From: Blastococcus sp. LR1
GTDB lineage: Bacteria > Actinomycetota > Actinomycetes > Mycobacteriales > Geodermatophilaceae
Assembly (NCBI RefSeq): GCF_020166105.1
Contig: NZ_JAIUJY010000006.1
Span: 186,001 to 250,000, forward strand
Reading direction: 5' to 3'
DNA length: 64,000 bases
Both the position numbers and the translations under genes were made by a program. Of the stretch, positions 24,669 through 32,496 are shown piece after piece. The notes beneath the pieces were generated by a model that saw only the letters and a program-made list of their open reading frames with translations, was not told where the DNA came from and searched no databases. The stretch's first letter is position 1, and every line of letters starts with the position of its first letter.

Positions 24669-26129
24669 ATGACCGCGGATCCAGGAGTTCGACCGGCACG
24701 TACCGGCACGCACCACGCCGGCGTCGAGGCCGAGGCGGTGGAGTCGGGCTACCTGCAGAAGCGGCAGCTGCGGACGGGGACCGCGGGCTGGGTGCTGCTC
24801 GCCGGCCTCGGGGTGGCCGCGGTCATCTCCGGTGACTACGCGGGGTGGAACTTCGGGCTGGCCGAGGGCGGCTTCGGCGGGCTGCTGATCGCCACCGTGC
24901 TCATGGCGGTGATGTACACGGCCATGGTGTTCGGCCTCGCCGAGCTGGGATCGGCGCTGCCGACGGCGGGTGGTGGCTACACCTTCGCCCGGCGGGCGCT
25001 GGGGCCCTGGGGCGGGTACGCCACCGGGGTCGCGGTCCTCATCGAGTACGCGATCGCGCCGGCGGCCATCGCCACCTTCATCGGCGCCTACGTCGAGTCG
25101 CTGGGGCTGTTCGGGATCACCGACGGCTGGTGGGTCTACCTCGCCGTCTACGCGCTCTTCATCGGCGTGCACCTCCTGGGCGTCGGCGAGGCGCTCAAGG
25201 TCATGCTGGTCATCGCCGCCATCGCCGTCGCCGGGCTGGTGCTCTACCTGGTCGGGGCGATCCCGGCCTTCGACTCCGGCAACCTGCTCGACATCGCGCC
25301 CACCGACGCCGCCGGTGCCTCGGACTTCCTGCCGTTCGGGCTGATGGGCGTGTGGGCTGCGTTCCCGTTCGCCATCTGGTTCTTCCTCGCCGTCGAGTGC
25401 GTGCCGCTGGCCTCGGAGGAGGCGCGGGACCCCGCCCGGGCGTTGCCGCGGGGGATCGTCGCGGCGATGGGCGTCCTCGTCGTCCTCGCCGTCCTCATGC
25501 TGGTGTTCACCGCCGGGGCCGGGGGCTCGCAGGCGATGTCGGCCAGCGGGAACCCGCCCGTGGAGGCGCTGCAGGTGGCCGGCTCGGGGCTGGCCGACGT
25601 CGTCAACTACGCCGGGCTGTTCGGCCTGGTCGCCAGCTTCTTCTCGATCATCTACGCCTACTCCCGGCAGACGTTCGCCCTGTCGCGGGCGGGCTACCTG
25701 CCGCGGGCGCTGTCGGTGACCAACGGCCGCAAGGCCCCGGTGCTGGCGCTGCTGGTGCCCGGCGCCATCGGGTTCGCCCTCTCCCTGACCGGCCAGGGCG
25801 CGATGCTGCTCAACATGGCCGTCTTCGGGGCGACGGTCTCCTACGTGCTGATGATGGTCAGCCACATCGTGCTGCGCCGTCGCGAGCCCGACCTGCCGCG
25901 GCCGTACCGGACGCCGGGCGGCACGGTCACGACCGGCATCGCCCTGGTCCTGGCCGCCGCGGCCGTCGTCGCCACCTTCCTGGTCGACGTCGAGGCCGCG
26001 CTCTGGACGCTGGCCGCCTACGCCGTCTTCCTCGGCTACTTCGCCCTCTACAGCCGGCACCACCTGGTCGCCTCCGCGCCCGAGGAGGAGTTCGAGCTGC
26101 TGGCGGCCGCCGACGAGGACGTGCGGTGA
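24669..26129 (+). CDS. eat: Ethanolamine permease
   Basis: A 486-residue APC-superfamily transporter with about 12 helices. The consensus helix-1 region (I-S-G-D-Y-A-G-W-N-F-G-L) and the acidic V-E-C-V-P-L-A-S-E-E-A motif in the middle are typical of the ethanolamine permease family. Its place directly before eutB and eutC supports ethanolamine import. The ATG lies after GGAGGGCCTGAC. The stop overlaps the eutB start. Confidence 0.85.
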   Translation: MTADPGVRPARTGTHHAGVEAEAVESGYLQKRQLRTGTAGWVLLAGLGVAAVISGDYAGWNFGLAEGGFGGLLIATVLMAVMYTAMVFGLAELGSALPTAGGGYTFARRALGPWGGYATGVAVLIEYAIAPAAIATFIGAYVESLGLFGITDGWWVYLAVYALFIGVHLLGVGEALKVMLVIAAIAVAGLVLYLVGAIPAFDSGNLLDIAPTDAAGASDFLPFGLMGVWAAFPFAIWFFLAVECVPLASEEARDPARALPRGIVAAMGVLVVLAVLMLVFTAGAGGSQAMSASGNPPVEALQVAGSGLADVVNYAGLFGLVASFFSIIYAYSRQTFALSRAGYLPRALSVTNGRKAPVLALLVPGAIGFALSLTGQGAMLLNMAVFGATVSYVLMMVSHIVLRRREPDLPRPYRTPGGTVTTGIALVLAAAAVVATFLVDVEAALWTLAAYAVFLGYFALYSRHHLVASAPEEEFELLAAADEDVR

Positions 26130-27538
26130 TCCGGCGGACGACGCTGTCGGGGCGCACCTTCGAGTTCCCGTCGCTGGCCGACCTCCTGGCGAAGGCGACG
26201 CCGGCGCGCTCCGGTGACGTGCTCGCCGGGTGCGCGGCGGAGTCGGCCGCCCAGCGGGTGGCTGCGCAGCTGGTGCTGGCCGACCTGCCGCTGGCCACCT
26301 TCCTGGAGGAGCAGGTCGTCGGCTACGAGGAGGACGACGTCACCCGGCTGATCCTCGACACGCACGATGCGGCGGCCTTCGCGCCGGTCGCGTCGCTGAC
26401 CGTGGGGGAGTTCCGCGACCGGCTGCTCGGCTGGGCGGCGACCGGCGACGAGGCGGCGATCTCCGGTCTCGCCCGGGGGCTGACTCCGGAGATGGTCGCG
26501 GCTGTGTCGAAGCTGATGCGCAACGCCGATCTGATCGCCGTCGGCCGCCGCACCCGGGTGGTCACCGGGCTGCGCTCGACCCTCGGGCTGCCCGGCAGGC
26601 TGGCCTCGCGACTGCAGCCCAACCATCCGACCGACGACCCGCTGGGCGTGACCGCGTCCATCGTCGACGGGCTGCTGCAGGGCTCGGGGGACGCGGTCAT
26701 CGGCATCAACCCGGCGACCGACTCCCCGGCGCAGACGATCGCGCTGCTGGAGCTGGTCGACGCGGTGATCCGGCGCTACGACATCCCGACCCAGTCCTGC
26801 GTGCTGGCCCACGTGACGACGACGCTCCGGGCGCTGGAGCGGGGCGCGCCCGTGGACCTGGTGTTCCAGTCGGTCGCGGGCACGCAGGGGGCCAACCGCG
26901 GGTTCGGCGTGACCCTCGACCTGCTGGCCGAGGCGCGGGCCGGTGCGCTGGAGCTCGGCCGCGGCACGGTCGGGCGCAACGTCACGTACTTCGAGACCGG
27001 GCAGGGATCGGCGCTCTCGGCCGGCGCGCACCTCGGGGTCGACGGCCGGCCGGTGGACCAGCAGACGCTGGAGTGCCGGGCCTACGCGGTGGCCCGGCAC
27101 TTCGAGCCGCTCCTGGTGAACACCGTCGTCGGTTTCATCGGGCCGGAGTACCTCTACGACGGCAAGCAGGTGGTCCGCGCGGGGCTGGAGGACCACTTCT
27201 GCGGCAAGCTGCTCGGCCTGCCGATGGGCGTGGATGTCTGCTACACCAACCACGCCGAGGTCGACGGCGACGACACCGACGCCCTGATGCTGCTGCTCGG
27301 GGCGGCGGGGTGCTCGTTCCTCATCGCCGTGCCGGGGTCCGACGACGTGATGCTGCACTACCAGTCGCTGTCGTTCTCCGACGTCCTCTCCGCCCGGCAG
27401 GTGCTCGGGCTGCGGCCGGCGCCGGAGTTCGAGGAGTGGCTGGCGCGGATGGACCTGCTCGAGGCCGACGGCCGGGTCCGGTCGCTCGCGCCTGACGCGC
27501 CGGCGGCTCGTGCACTGCTCGCGGCGGCGCAGTCGTGA
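26126..27538 (+). CDS. eutB: Ethanolamine ammonia-lyase, large subunit
   Basis: A 470-residue EutB, the B12-dependent TIM-barrel subunit that converts ethanolamine to acetaldehyde and ammonia. Family features include M-R-N-A-D-L near residue 132, G-I-N-P-A-T-D-S near 193, F-Q-S-V-A-G-T-Q-G-A-N near 250, and E-T-G-Q-G-S-A-L-S near 290. The GTG start overlaps the permease stop (GTGA). Full length for the family. Confidence 0.95.
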   Translation: MIRRTTLSGRTFEFPSLADLLAKATPARSGDVLAGCAAESAAQRVAAQLVLADLPLATFLEEQVVGYEEDDVTRLILDTHDAAAFAPVASLTVGEFRDRLLGWAATGDEAAISGLARGLTPEMVAAVSKLMRNADLIAVGRRTRVVTGLRSTLGLPGRLASRLQPNHPTDDPLGVTASIVDGLLQGSGDAVIGINPATDSPAQTIALLELVDAVIRRYDIPTQSCVLAHVTTTLRALERGAPVDLVFQSVAGTQGANRGFGVTLDLLAEARAGALELGRGTVGRNVTYFETGQGSALSAGAHLGVDGRPVDQQTLECRAYAVARHFEPLLVNTVVGFIGPEYLYDGKQVVRAGLEDHFCGKLLGLPMGVDVCYTNHAEVDGDDTDALMLLLGAAGCSFLIAVPGSDDVMLHYQSLSFSDVLSARQVLGLRPAPEFEEWLARMDLLEADGRVRSLAPDAPAARALLAAAQS

Positions 27539-28269
27539 GCGTCGTCGGCGACGACCCGTGGGCGGTGCTGCGGGGCGCCACCCGGGCGCGGGTGGCGCTC
27601 GGGCGGGCTGGGGACGGGCTGCCCACAGCGCGGGAGCTGGAGTTCCGGGCGGCGCACGCGGTCGCCCGCGACGCGGTGCACATGCCGCTGGAGCCCGACG
27701 TCGTCCGCGCGGCGCTGGGCGACCTCGACGTGGTGGAGGTGCACTCGGCTGCGGCGGATCGCGCGGAGTACCTGCAGCGCCCGGACCTCGGACGGCGACT
27801 CGCCCCGGGCACCGAGCTGCCCTCGGTCGGTGCGGACCTGGGCATCGTGATCGGCGACGGGCTCTCGCCGCGGGCGGTGCACGAGCACGCGGCGGGCACC
27901 GTGACCGCTCTGCTGGAGCGGCTGCCCGGCTGGTCGGTCGCGCCGGTGGTGCTGGCGCAGCAGGCGCGGGTCGGGCTGGGCGACGAGATCGGTGCCGCGC
28001 TGGGCGTGCGGGCGGTGGTGGTGCTGATCGGGGAGCGCCCGGGGCTGTCGTCGGCGGACTCGCTCGGGATCTACCTGACCTGGGACCCGCGTCCGGGGCG
28101 GGCGGACTCCGAGCGGAACTGCGTCTCGAACGTCCGGCCGCCGCACGGGCTCGCCTACGGGCAGGCGGCGGACACCGTGGCGGCGCTGCTGCGTGCGGCG
28201 CGCGAGCTCGGCGCCTCGGGGGTGGCGCTCAAGGACGAGGGGCCCGCGCTGACGTCGGGCGCCGACTGA
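27535..28269 (+). CDS. eutC: Ethanolamine ammonia-lyase, small subunit
   Basis: A 244-residue EutC, partner of EutB. Recognisable parts are T-R-A-R-V-A-L-G-R-A-G-D-G-L near residue 15, V-I-G-D-G-L-S near 107, and N-C-V-S-N-V-R-P-P-H-G-L near 208. GTG start overlaps the eutB stop. No carboxysome-like shell genes, no EutA/EutE and no dehydrogenase follow in the operon, so acetaldehyde must be handled elsewhere. Confidence 0.95.
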   Translation: MSVVGDDPWAVLRGATRARVALGRAGDGLPTARELEFRAAHAVARDAVHMPLEPDVVRAALGDLDVVEVHSAAADRAEYLQRPDLGRRLAPGTELPSVGADLGIVIGDGLSPRAVHEHAAGTVTALLERLPGWSVAPVVLAQQARVGLGDEIGAALGVRAVVVLIGERPGLSSADSLGIYLTWDPRPGRADSERNCVSNVRPPHGLAYGQAADTVAALLRAARELGASGVALKDEGPALTSGAD

Positions 28270-28309
28270 GCAACGCGGCCGCGGCGCGCTGGAAAAGGTT
28301 CGGCGGGGA

Positions 28310-28336
28310 TGTCGAGAACGGGCCGACGGTTCCGTC
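28310..28336 (+). promoter_or_regulatory. ECF42-type promoter
   Basis: TGTCGA (28310-28315) and CGTC (28333-28336), 17 bp apart. They match the -35/-10 pair I recall as published for ECF42 sigma factors (TGTCGA and CG[A/T]C). It lies about 50 bp before the DGPF gene, so the operon is probably autoregulated. Confidence 0.6.
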
Positions 28337-28384
28337 CCCGGTACGAGGCGGCCAGGATGGGCCGCACCGCACGAAGGAGATCCC

Positions 28385-28792
28385 ATGGCCAAGTACCTGC
28401 TGCTCAAGCACTACCGCGGCGCACCGGCGGCGGTGAACGACGTCGCCATGGACCGGTGGACGCCGGAGGAGATCGACGCCCACATGGCCTACATGGACGA
28501 CTTCGCGACGAAGCTCGGGGAGACCGGCGAGTTCGTCGACGGGCAGGCACTGCGGCCCGAGGGCGCGTGGGTCCGGTACGACGGCGAGGGGCGGCCGCCG
28601 GTCACCGACGGGCCGTTCCCCGAGACCAAGGACCTGATCGCCGGCTGGATGATCATCGACGTCGACTCCTGGGACCGGGCCGTCGAGCTGGCCGGCGAAC
28701 TGTCCGCGGCCCCCGGGGCCGGTGGGAAGCCGATCCACGAGTGGCTGGAGGTCCGGCCCTTCTTCGACGCCCCTCCCACGTCCGGCGACTGA
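28385..28792 (+). CDS. DGPF/YCII-related domain protein
   Basis: A 135-residue protein with the family order K-Y-L-L-L-K near the start, a central W-x-R-Y-D-G-E-G, and the D-G-P-F-P-E-T-K motif (near residue 77) that names DGPF proteins. Function unknown; such proteins are regular neighbours of ECF42 sigma factors. AAGGAG lies before the ATG. Four bases separate its stop from the sigma factor start. Confidence 0.92.
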   Translation: MAKYLLLKHYRGAPAAVNDVAMDRWTPEEIDAHMAYMDDFATKLGETGEFVDGQALRPEGAWVRYDGEGRPPVTDGPFPETKDLIAGWMIIDVDSWDRAVELAGELSAAPGAGGKPIHEWLEVRPFFDAPPTSGD

Positions 28793-28796
28793 TCGG

Positions 28797-29945
28797 GTGG
28801 ACGAGCCGCGGCTGCGGCAGCTGATCCCCGAGGTGATCGGCGTCCTCGTCCGGCGCGGAGCTGATTTCGCGTCGGCCGAGGACGCCGTCCAGGAGGCGCT
28901 GGTCACCGCGATCCGGACCTGGCCGGAGGATCCGCCGCGGGACGCCAAGGGCTGGCTGGTGACCGTGTCCTGGCGCAAGCACCTGGACCTCCGGCGGTCC
29001 GAGTCCGCCCGCCAGGGCCGCGAGGTCGCCCTCGACCTGGAGCCGCCGCCCGGGCCGGTGCCGACCGTCGACGACACCCTGCGCCTGTACTTCCTGTGCG
29101 CGCACCCCTCGTTGACGCCCGCGTCGGCGGTGGCGCTCACGCTGCGCGCCGTCGGCGGCCTCACCACGCGGCAGATCGCCGAGGCCTACCTCGTGCCGGA
29201 GGCCACGATGGCTCAGCGCATCAGCCGGGCCAAGCGGCGCATCGCCCAGGTGCCGCTCGACCAGCCGGGCGACCTGCCCACGGTGCTGCGGGTGCTCTAC
29301 CTGATCTACAACGAGGGGCACTCCGGAGAGGTCGACCTCGCCACCGAGGCGATCCGGGTGACCCGCCAGCTGGTGGGAGGGGCCGACGACCCCGAGGTCG
29401 CCGGGCTGCTCGCGCTCATGCTCCTGCACCACGCGCGCCGGGCCGCGCGCACCGACGCAGCGGGCCGGCTGGTCCCGCTCGCCGAGCAGGACCGGAGCCG
29501 GTGGGATCCCGCGCTGGTCGCCGAGGGCGTCGGGATCCTGCAGTCCGCCCTCGCCCGCGACCGGCTCGGCGAATACCAGGCCCAGGCGGCGATCGCCGCG
29601 CTGCACGCCGACGCGCGACGGTTCGAAGAGACCGACTGGGTGCAGATCGTGGAGTGGTACGACGAGCTCGTCGCGCTCACCGGCTCCGACGTGGCCCGGC
29701 TCAACCGGGCGGTCGCCGTCGGCGCGGCGGACGGCGCTCTTGCGGGGCTCGCCGCGCTGGCAGAGGTCGACCCGGCCATCCCGCGGCACACCGCCGCCTC
29801 GGCGTACCTGCACGAGCTGGCCGGGCAGCTCGCGGAGGCGGCCGACCTGTACGCGGCGGCGGCGCGGGCGGCCTCGAACCTGGCCGAGCGCGACCACCTC
29901 ACCCGGCGGGCCGCCTGGCTGCGGCAGCGCACCGACCAGGGCTGA
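28797..29945 (+). CDS. ECF42-type RNA polymerase sigma factor with C-terminal extension
   Basis: A 382-residue protein. Sigma region 2 is near residues 20-60 (D-F-A-S-A-E-D-A-V-Q-E-A). Sigma region 4, with the T-T-R-Q-I-A-E-A-Y-L-V-P-E-A-T helix-turn-helix, follows near 120-150. A 200-residue helical extension (Y-N-E-G-H near 170, TPR-like) is typical of ECF42 and no anti-sigma factor is needed nearby. GTG start, four bases after the DGPF stop. It presumably drives the promoter in front of the DGPF gene. Confidence 0.9.
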   Translation: MDEPRLRQLIPEVIGVLVRRGADFASAEDAVQEALVTAIRTWPEDPPRDAKGWLVTVSWRKHLDLRRSESARQGREVALDLEPPPGPVPTVDDTLRLYFLCAHPSLTPASAVALTLRAVGGLTTRQIAEAYLVPEATMAQRISRAKRRIAQVPLDQPGDLPTVLRVLYLIYNEGHSGEVDLATEAIRVTRQLVGGADDPEVAGLLALMLLHHARRAARTDAAGRLVPLAEQDRSRWDPALVAEGVGILQSALARDRLGEYQAQAAIAALHADARRFEETDWVQIVEWYDELVALTGSDVARLNRAVAVGAADGALAGLAALAEVDPAIPRHTAASAYLHELAGQLAEAADLYAAAARAASNLAERDHLTRRAAWLRQRTDQG

Positions 29946-30075
29946 TCCCGCCGTCCAGGTCAGGGCGGCCATCGGCGCCGCCCGCGACCCCCGACCGGAC
30001 GGCGTCGCCGGTTGCGGCCGGGCGCCAGGGGTAGGGGCGGCGAGCCTCGTCGTCCCTTCCTTCCGCGGAGCCTCC

Positions 30076-30996
30076 ATGGACACGCCCATGCCCGAGCTGC
30101 AGACCATGCCGCTCGGTCTCTACGACGTGGTGCAGCTGGCGCTGCTCGGCGCCTTCTTCGCACTGTTCGCCTACTTCGTGTACTCGTGGAACAGCTTGGA
30201 CGAGGTGTCGCCGCGGTACCGGCCCTCGGTGCTCGCCGGGCTCTGCCTGTCGGGTGTCGCGATGCTGGCCTACGTCCTGCTCTACCAGGACTGGGACTCC
30301 GGCTTCCGGCTCGAGGGCGAGGTCTACGTCCCGAACGAGGAGGCGCGGAACACTCTCGGCACCCGGTACATCGACTGGTCGGTCACCGTTCCGCTGCTGA
30401 CCGTCGAGCTGCTCGCCGTCTGCTCGGTGGCCGGCGCCGCCGCCCGGAGGCTGCGCTTCACCACGATGGCCGCGGCGTTCCTGATGATCGTGACCGGCTA
30501 CATGGGGTCACAGGTGCTGTCGGAGGGCCGCGACACCACCGCGCTGGTGGTGTGGGGGCTGATCAGCACCGCGTTCTTCGTCTACCTGTACGTCGCGCTC
30601 ATCGGCGCGGTCCGCGCCTCGCTGCCCACCATGGGCGCGGAGGCCGCGGCCAGCCTGCGCAACGCGACGATCGTGCTGCTCAGCAGCTTCGGGGTGTACC
30701 CCCTGGTCTACGCCGTGCCGGTGTTCGTCGACGTCACCCCGGCCTGGTTCACCGGGATGCAGGTCGGCTACTCGGTGGCCGACGTCGTGGCCAAGGTGGG
30801 CTTCGGGGTCCTGACCCACAAGGTGGCCAAGCTGCGCACGGCGGAGGACGTCGTCTCCGGCGTCGACACCCATCCGGAGGCGGTGTGGTCCGGCAACGTG
30901 CAGAAGAGCGAGGCGGTGCTACCCGCGGTGCGCGGGGCGTCGACCCCGGCCGGCGCGGGGCGCCGGCCGGGGGACGAAGGGGTCAGCGGGCGTTGA
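30076..30996 (+). CDS. Microbial rhodopsin, xanthorhodopsin-like proton pump
   Basis: A 306-residue seven-helix protein. In helix C, R97-Y-I-D100-W101-x2-T104-x-P-L-L108-x2-E111 gives the D-T-E set of light-driven proton pumps. In helix G, D236-x3-K240 supplies the counterion Asp and the retinal-binding Lys. L108 is at the green-tuning position. G161, after W160 in helix E, stands where bacteriorhodopsin has Trp138 and matches the glycine that opens the carotenoid window in xanthorhodopsin. Oddities are F205 at the retinal-sandwich Trp182 position and A65 where proteorhodopsin-type pumps have a His. A 55-residue cytoplasmic tail follows. No carotenoid or retinal synthesis genes are nearby. 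GGAG lies five bases before the ATG. Confidence 0.93.
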   Translation: MDTPMPELQTMPLGLYDVVQLALLGAFFALFAYFVYSWNSLDEVSPRYRPSVLAGLCLSGVAMLAYVLLYQDWDSGFRLEGEVYVPNEEARNTLGTRYIDWSVTVPLLTVELLAVCSVAGAAARRLRFTTMAAAFLMIVTGYMGSQVLSEGRDTTALVVWGLISTAFFVYLYVALIGAVRASLPTMGAEAAASLRNATIVLLSSFGVYPLVYAVPVFVDVTPAWFTGMQVGYSVADVVAKVGFGVLTHKVAKLRTAEDVVSGVDTHPEAVWSGNVQKSEAVLPAVRGASTPAGAGRRPGDEGVSGR

Positions 30997-31531
30997 TCCC
31001 GGCGGCCACCTCGCTGGGGCGCTGCTGCTCGCCGGCGTAGGAGCTGATCGCGACCAGCGTGCCGGTGAGCGCGGGGATGACCCACTGCAGGGTGTCCAGC
31101 TGCTGCTGGGCGGCGGCGACGTCGGCCTGCGCGACCTTGGTCCGCTTGCTCGGCTTCGTGCCCGACTTCGACGGCACACCGCCGGCGGCCGAGACGCGCG
31201 CGCCCAGGACCCGGCTGTAGGCGGTCGCGCCCAGGGCGGCCGCGGTGACCAGCGTCTTGAGGGCCGACATGCTGCCGACGCCCTGCTGCGCGGCGACCCG
31301 CTGCTTGTTGGCGCGCAGCTGGCCGACGCTGCCGATCAGGTGCGCACCGATGGCGGCGGCGTTGACCGGCGTCCAGCGGTCCCAGCCGGCGTTGGCGACC
31401 CGGCCGGTGGCCGAGTCCGATCCGGCTTCGCCCGCGGCGGCGTTCAGTGCGACTGCGTTGGCCAGCGTGCCGCCGAACCAGGCGGACAGGCCGAGGTCGT
31501 GCAACGAGCGGGACAGGGTGTTGCGAGCCAT
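30983..31531 (-). CDS. Hypothetical membrane-associated protein (182 aa)
   Basis: A 182-residue Ala-rich protein with four weak hydrophobic stretches (about 14-34, 55-72, 88-108 and 146-166) and a Lys/Ser-rich loop between (K-S-G-T-K-P-S-K-R-T-K). Unknown function; it resembles actinobacterial ORFs without a name. GAGGAG lies before the ATG. Its last codons overlap the end of the rhodopsin gene by 14 bp, tail to tail. Confidence 0.65.
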   Translation of the reverse strand: MARNTLSRSLHDLGLSAWFGGTLANAVALNAAAGEAGSDSATGRVANAGWDRWTPVNAAAIGAHLIGSVGQLRANKQRVAAQQGVGSMSALKTLVTAAALGATAYSRVLGARVSAAGGVPSKSGTKPSKRTKVAQADVAAAQQQLDTLQWVIPALTGTLVAISSYAGEQQRPSEVAAGINAR

Positions 31532-31611
31532 GAGGTCTCCTCGGCCGGGGATGGTCCCCGGTCCCTACCCCTCGTCGTCGAGCCCATGCCGATCGTGCAC
31601 GACCGGACGGG

Positions 31612-31839
31612 TCAGCGACGGCGGAGCAGGCGGGCCAGACGGTGGTGGCGGCCGGCGGTGAGCTCGGCGGGAGGAGCCGGCTCCGGGGTGGCGGCCAGCG
31701 CCGCGTGCCGCTCGTGCAGCCGGCTGCGGACGTCGTCGGGTGTGTAGGCGCGGCGCTGCCGTTCGTTCCGGGCGAGGACCGCCCCTCCGGCTGCGACACC
31801 CGCGAGACCGGCAAGTCCGAACAGCTTCCAGAGGCGCAC
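31612..31839 (-). CDS. Small membrane protein (75 aa)
   Basis: A 75-residue protein with an N-terminal hydrophobic helix (about residues 5-23), then a basic, Arg/Ala-rich soluble part containing Y-T-P-D-D-V-R-S-R-L-H-E-R-H. Function unknown. Its GTG is seven bases after a TACGTT -10 element, a leaderless arrangement shared with the divergent gene. Confidence 0.6.
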   Translation of the reverse strand: MRLWKLFGLAGLAGVAAGGAVLARNERQRRAYTPDDVRSRLHERHAALAATPEPAPPAELTAGRHHRLARLLRRR

Positions 31840-31845
31840 GGTCCG

Positions 31846-31852
31846 TAACGTA
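31846..31852. promoter_or_regulatory. Overlapping divergent -10 elements (TAACGTA)
   Basis: On the plus strand TAACGT (31846-31851) lies eight bases before the GTG at 31860. On the minus strand TACGTT (31852-31847) lies seven bases before the GTG at 31839. The two promoters share five of seven bases, so polymerase can occupy only one at a time. Confidence 0.6.
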
Positions 31853-31859
31853 GCCGCTC

Positions 31860-32489
31860 GTGCCCGAGCTCTCGTTGGACGACTCGGTCGACCTCACCCG
31901 CACCGGCGACGTCTGGGTCTTCCGCGGCGCCTCCGTCGCCGACCGGGCCATCCAGACGCTGACCAACGCGCCGGTGAACCACGTCGGGATGGCCGTCGTC
32001 CTGGAGGACCTGCCGCCGCTGCTCTGGCACGCCGAGCTCGGCCGCTCGCTGCCCGACGTCTGGACCGGTCAGCACCAGCGCGGCGTGCAGCTGCACGACC
32101 TGCGCGACGCCGTCGTCACCTGGCGGCAGAAGTACGGGCAGCGGGCCTGGCTGCGGCAGCTGATCGGCCCGTCCGACGACGGCGGTGTGACCCCGGAGAT
32201 GGAGGACGCCGTCCTGCGCACCATCGCCCGGATGGACGGCCGGCCGTTCCCGACCACCTCGAAGCTGGCGCGCGGCTGGGTCAACGGCCGGTTGCGGCGC
32301 GGGACCAGCACCGAGGCGATCTACTGCGCCGAGCTGGTCGCGGCCACCTACACCGCGATGGGACTGCTGCCCGCCGACCGCCCGCAGAACTGGTACGACC
32401 CCGGCAGCTTCTGGTCGGAGGACCACCTCGAGCTGCTGCAGGGCGCCCGGCTCGGCCCGGAGATCCCGGTGGACGTGGCGGCCGCCTAG
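31860..32489 (+). CDS. YiiX/permuted NlpC-P60-like hydrolase
   Basis: A 209-residue protein of the permuted papain-like group (YiiX, PF05708 type). H41 in N-H-V-G-M-A comes first, and the nucleophile C156 in I-Y-C-A-E-L-V-A follows, which is the permuted order. No signal peptide is visible, so it is probably cytoplasmic. The family cleaves amide or thioester bonds in lipids or peptides; the substrate is unknown. GTG start with a -10 element eight bases upstream. Confidence 0.7.
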   Translation: MPELSLDDSVDLTRTGDVWVFRGASVADRAIQTLTNAPVNHVGMAVVLEDLPPLLWHAELGRSLPDVWTGQHQRGVQLHDLRDAVVTWRQKYGQRAWLRQLIGPSDDGGVTPEMEDAVLRTIARMDGRPFPTTSKLARGWVNGRLRRGTSTEAIYCAELVAATYTAMGLLPADRPQNWYDPGSFWSEDHLELLQGARLGPEIPVDVAAA

Positions 32490-32496
32490 AGGCGGC

